Positions 41,916 through 44,419 of a stretch of 44,419 bases of DNA are shown here, in pieces. Position numbers and translations under genes: made by a program. Location: positions 1 to 44,419 of the forward strand of contig CAJOGS010000001.1 in NCBI GenBank assembly GCA_905234045.1. Reading direction: 5' to 3'. The notes below the pieces were generated by a model. The model saw only the letters and a list, made by a program, of their open reading frames with translations, did not search any database and was not told where the DNA came from. The stretch comes from an uncultured Selenomonadaceae bacterium (lineage in GTDB: Bacteria; Bacillota; Negativicutes; Selenomonadales; Selenomonadaceae). The stretch's first letter is position 1; every line of letters begins with the position of its first letter.

Positions 41916-44165
41916 ATGGGAAATTTTAAACTTTATAGGTCAAGTACCGCCGGTAACAACAAGAATGCTCTTTATCCAATAGAAACAAATGTGAGTTCAC
42001 CAGATATAATGAAGGAGGTTTCAAGGTTCGACCATGTAGGTGCAAAATTTAAAAATTTTATTAGGAGTAACAATAATTTTATTGAATCTAACGTAATTAT
42101 AATGGATTGCGATAACGACCATTCAGAAAATTCTAATGATTGGATGACACCGCAAAAATTACATAGGCTTTATCCGAATCTAATTTTCTTAGCTGTTAGT
42201 AGTAAAAGTAATAATATATTTAAAGGAAATTTTAAGCCAAGACCTAGACACCATTATTACTTCAGACTTAAAGATAAAATCGACGACGTTACCGAATATA
42301 GCAATATGAAAAAGTTTTTACAAGCCAAAATGCCTTTTTTCGACAAGAATGCCGTCGATAGTGCGAGATTTATATATGGAGTAGAAAACGCTTCCGTAGA
42401 AATATTTGAAGGAACAATTACCATTGATGAATTATTACAAACAAATCAAATTTTAACGTATAATCTTGATATTGAAAACGATTATGAAGGCATTCATGAA
42501 AACTTTGAACATAATAAAAATTTGATTACAGAAGGAAATCGTAACAATACAGTTTTTAATACAGCCTTTCGTGCATTCATAAGATTTGGAGATACACCAA
42601 AAGCTTATGATATTATAAAAACTGCTATTCATCAATGCTCTCCTCTCCTCGAAGAATCAGAAATAAATAGCATCATTAACAGCGCATTGAAATACTACAA
42701 TGAAATTATCCAACAAAACGATTATATCTCACCAGAAAAATATAACAAATTAAAAGAAGTTGCCACAAATTTAAAGCCAAGTGATTTCTCAGACATTGGA
42801 CAAGCCAAAATATTCGTTCGAGAAAATAAGGATATGTTGTTATTTACAAAAGCCACACATTATATGTTTTTTAACGGTTCATTTTGGGAAGACGGAGAAA
42901 CTCAAGCCAGATATTCAGTACATACATTGACAGACCGACAATTAGATGAAGTTCAATCTAGGATACAAATACTTAGAAAGCAACTGGCAACAAATCCTAA
43001 TCAAAAAGATATTATAAACAAACTTATTGACCAAGAATTGGAATATCGGAAGTTCATTTTGAAATACAGAAATACCAGCCGTATTGAGGCTACGTTAAAG
43101 GAATCCATACCTGCTTTAACTATTGATGTAAGCAAATTTGATAGCGACCCCTATTTGCTGAATATGCCGTCTGGAACTTACAATTTAAAAACTTCTGAAT
43201 TACAGCCTCACTGCTCCACTGACTACATCACAAAACAAACTACAGTTGACATTTCTGATGATGGTACAGATATATGGCTTAAATGTCTAGGAACTGTTTT
43301 TCAAAATGATACAGAATTAATAAATTATGTTCAAGAAATTTTAGGATTGACATTAATCGGCGAAGTGAAGGTAGAATCGCTTATAATTTGTCAGGGAAAT
43401 GGTAGCAATGGCAAGACTACTTTGTGGAACGTAATTTCAAAAGTTCTTGGTAACTACAGCGGTACAATAAGTGCTGATACTTTAACTGTAAATTGTAGAA
43501 GAAATATAAAGCCCGAATTGGCGAAATTACAAGGTAAAAGGTTAGTCATTGCTCCTGAATTGGAAGAAGGTGTACGTCTAAGCACTTCAACTTTAAAGCA
43601 TATTTGTTCGAGAGATGACATTACCGCAGAGGAAAAATTCAAAGCTCCATTTTCTTTCAAACCCTCACACCAGACAGTTTTGTATACTAATCCTCTGCCT
43701 AACGTAGGCTCCATTGATGAAGGTACTTGGAGAAGAATAATTTTGATTCCATTTAATGTCAGATTTTCTGGAGATAACGAAATTAAAAACTACGAAGAGT
43801 ATTTATTCAACAACGCCGGAGGCGCAATTTTAAAATGGATGGTAGAGGGAGTCAAAAAATGTATTGAACACGATTTTAAACTTACAAAACCTGCGGCAGT
43901 AATCAATGCCACTAAAAATTACAGAGAAGAAACAGATTGGCTTACTCAATTTATCGACGAATGTTGTGACATTGATATAAATGCCTCTACTCAGTCTAGC
44001 GAACTTTTTAAAAATTATAGTGGCTTTTGCGCTTCAGTCGGCGAATTTAGACGCCAACAGAAAGATTTTATCTTTGCTCTCGATTTAAAAGGTTTCCATA
44101 AAAAGAAAACAAATAAATGCAATGTTATTCAAGGCATTAAATTAAAAACCGACATAACTTTTTAA
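41916..44165 (+). CDS. Primase with SF3 (D5/P4-type) helicase domain
   Basis: A 749-residue replication protein, AAAGGAGG before ATG. The N-terminal part (about 40-175) looks like an archaeo-eukaryotic-type primase domain: VIIMDCDNDHSEN (acidic metal site) and PRPRHHYYFRL. The C-terminal D5/P4-like helicase has IICQGNGSNGKTTLWNV (Walker A 494-501), LQGKRLVIAPELEEG (Walker B), TVLYTNPLP (sensor) and DEGTWRRIILIPF (arginine finger). It makes primers and unwinds DNA for the family A polymerase upstream. The window's second, unrelated primase-helicase (compare 11391). Confidence 0.85.
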   Translation: MGNFKLYRSSTAGNNKNALYPIETNVSSPDIMKEVSRFDHVGAKFKNFIRSNNNFIESNVIIMDCDNDHSENSNDWMTPQKLHRLYPNLIFLAVSSKSNNIFKGNFKPRPRHHYYFRLKDKIDDVTEYSNMKKFLQAKMPFFDKNAVDSARFIYGVENASVEIFEGTITIDELLQTNQILTYNLDIENDYEGIHENFEHNKNLITEGNRNNTVFNTAFRAFIRFGDTPKAYDIIKTAIHQCSPLLEESEINSIINSALKYYNEIIQQNDYISPEKYNKLKEVATNLKPSDFSDIGQAKIFVRENKDMLLFTKATHYMFFNGSFWEDGETQARYSVHTLTDRQLDEVQSRIQILRKQLATNPNQKDIINKLIDQELEYRKFILKYRNTSRIEATLKESIPALTIDVSKFDSDPYLLNMPSGTYNLKTSELQPHCSTDYITKQTTVDISDDGTDIWLKCLGTVFQNDTELINYVQEILGLTLIGEVKVESLIICQGNGSNGKTTLWNVISKVLGNYSGTISADTLTVNCRRNIKPELAKLQGKRLVIAPELEEGVRLSTSTLKHICSRDDITAEEKFKAPFSFKPSHQTVLYTNPLPNVGSIDEGTWRRIILIPFNVRFSGDNEIKNYEEYLFNNAGGAILKWMVEGVKKCIEHDFKLTKPAAVINATKNYREETDWLTQFIDECCDIDINASTQSSELFKNYSGFCASVGEFRRQQKDFIFALDLKGFHKKKTNKCNVIQGIKLKTDITF

Positions 44166-44319
44166 CAAAAGTGTATGGAAGTGGAACGTACTTGCATTCA
44201 AATAATATACGAAACCGATTTTATTATGATGAAAAATTGTAGAGTTTATACGAAATATGCTCCACTTGGCTACACATTCCATAGAAGCAGAATATGGTTG
44301 TCCAACCAATCTTTACTTC
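44166..44319. other. Short tail after the primase, no supported gene
   Basis: A 36-codon frame (44257-44367, starting MLHLATHSIEAEYG) runs across the boundary into the IS-like repeat and may be a leftover of an interrupted gene. It has no good ribosome-binding site. No terminator is evident. Confidence 0.25.
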
Positions 44320-44419
44320 TTAGGGGCTGTTGGTAAAATAAAAAATGAAACAACTAAAAAATTTTGATAGTTGGAATTACCTAACCTTTAGCAAATGTCT
44401 TTTACTAGGGCGTGTTGAA
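44320..44419. repeat. Right edge: two IS-like terminal repeats (inverted partners of the left edge)
   Basis: TTAGGGGCTGTTGGTAAA (44320-44337) and TTACTAGGGCGTGTTGAA (44402-44419) are the inverted partners of 83-100 and 21-38. They lie in the mirrored order but with a 64-base gap instead of 44. The last bases of the window are the repeat itself, so the IS body would lie beyond the edge. Confidence 0.5.

Noticed and set aside
1-44419. tRNA or rRNA genes as integration site
   Set aside because: I looked for T-loop and acceptor patterns near the integrase and edges and saw none. A covariance search would be needed to exclude them firmly.

Overview
The window is AT-rich bacterial DNA with strong AGGAGG-type ribosome-binding sites, frequent TTG/GTG starts and sigma-70-like promoters with 17-base spacers. 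This points to a low-GC member of the Bacillota. The gene repertoire would fit Negativicutes, but that is a guess from gene content, not proof. The content is accessory: a tyrosine recombinase, two phage-type DNA replication modules, toxin-antitoxin genes, IS remnants, repeats and many stress or conflict genes. I see no ribosomal, central-metabolism or tRNA genes. The likeliest setting is an integrated or episomal phage/plasmid-like element. Both window edges carry matching, inverted IS-like ends, so the window probably stops inside IS copies.

Left part (1-10.3 kb): a 5'-truncated TPR/Sel1 protein; a tyrosine recombinase; a fragment of a RecF/SMC-like ATPase; an SH3-like protein overlapping a SpoVK/CbbX-type AAA+ ATPase; an AAA_14/DUF4143 ATPase; a WYL regulator; and a leftward operon of TPR protein, ADP-ribosylglycohydrolase and Fic enzyme.

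Replication module 1 (10.3-17.4 kb): an HTH protein; a leader with a small antisense-type RNA and an attenuator-like hairpin; a 1225-residue zinc finger/TOPRIM/VapE-type primase-helicase whose own 5' coding region contains an iteron-like array of GTTACC sites; a 580-base intergenic region full of GTGGAC/GTCCAC boxes; then a strong promoter driving a Cas4/RecB-like nuclease and an ERF single-strand annealing protein. By eye the plus strand is pyrimidine-rich left of about 15.1 kb and purine-rich right of about 15.6 kb, whichever way genes point. That suggests a replication origin in this interval.

Cargo (17.5-37.7 kb), all rightward: an RNA repair/ribosome rescue pair (RtcB and PrfH), two related Sel1-repeat proteins, a microbial PARG, a MoxR ATPase with a metallopeptidase/VWA partner, a RelB/PIN toxin-antitoxin pair, a four-copy family of small proteins that I do not recognise (TGNSH/RKQWE motif), a metallophosphoesterase, a UDG-like protein, a PHP-HD fusion, and a GmrSD-like DUF262/DUF1524 protein. 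Several genes are split by in-frame stop codons (19.2, 24.1, 28.5 and 31.3 kb), and two IS200/IS605-like right ends are present. Decay is therefore concentrated between 19 and 31.5 kb.

Replication module 2 (37.8-44.2 kb): a strong promoter followed by a pentanucleotide repeat in the 5' UTR, two HTH regulators, a DUF2815/gp2.5-like ssDNA-binding protein, a family A DNA polymerase with proofreading domain, and a primase/SF3 helicase.

All calls come from reading sequence and recalled family motifs. No database search was run.
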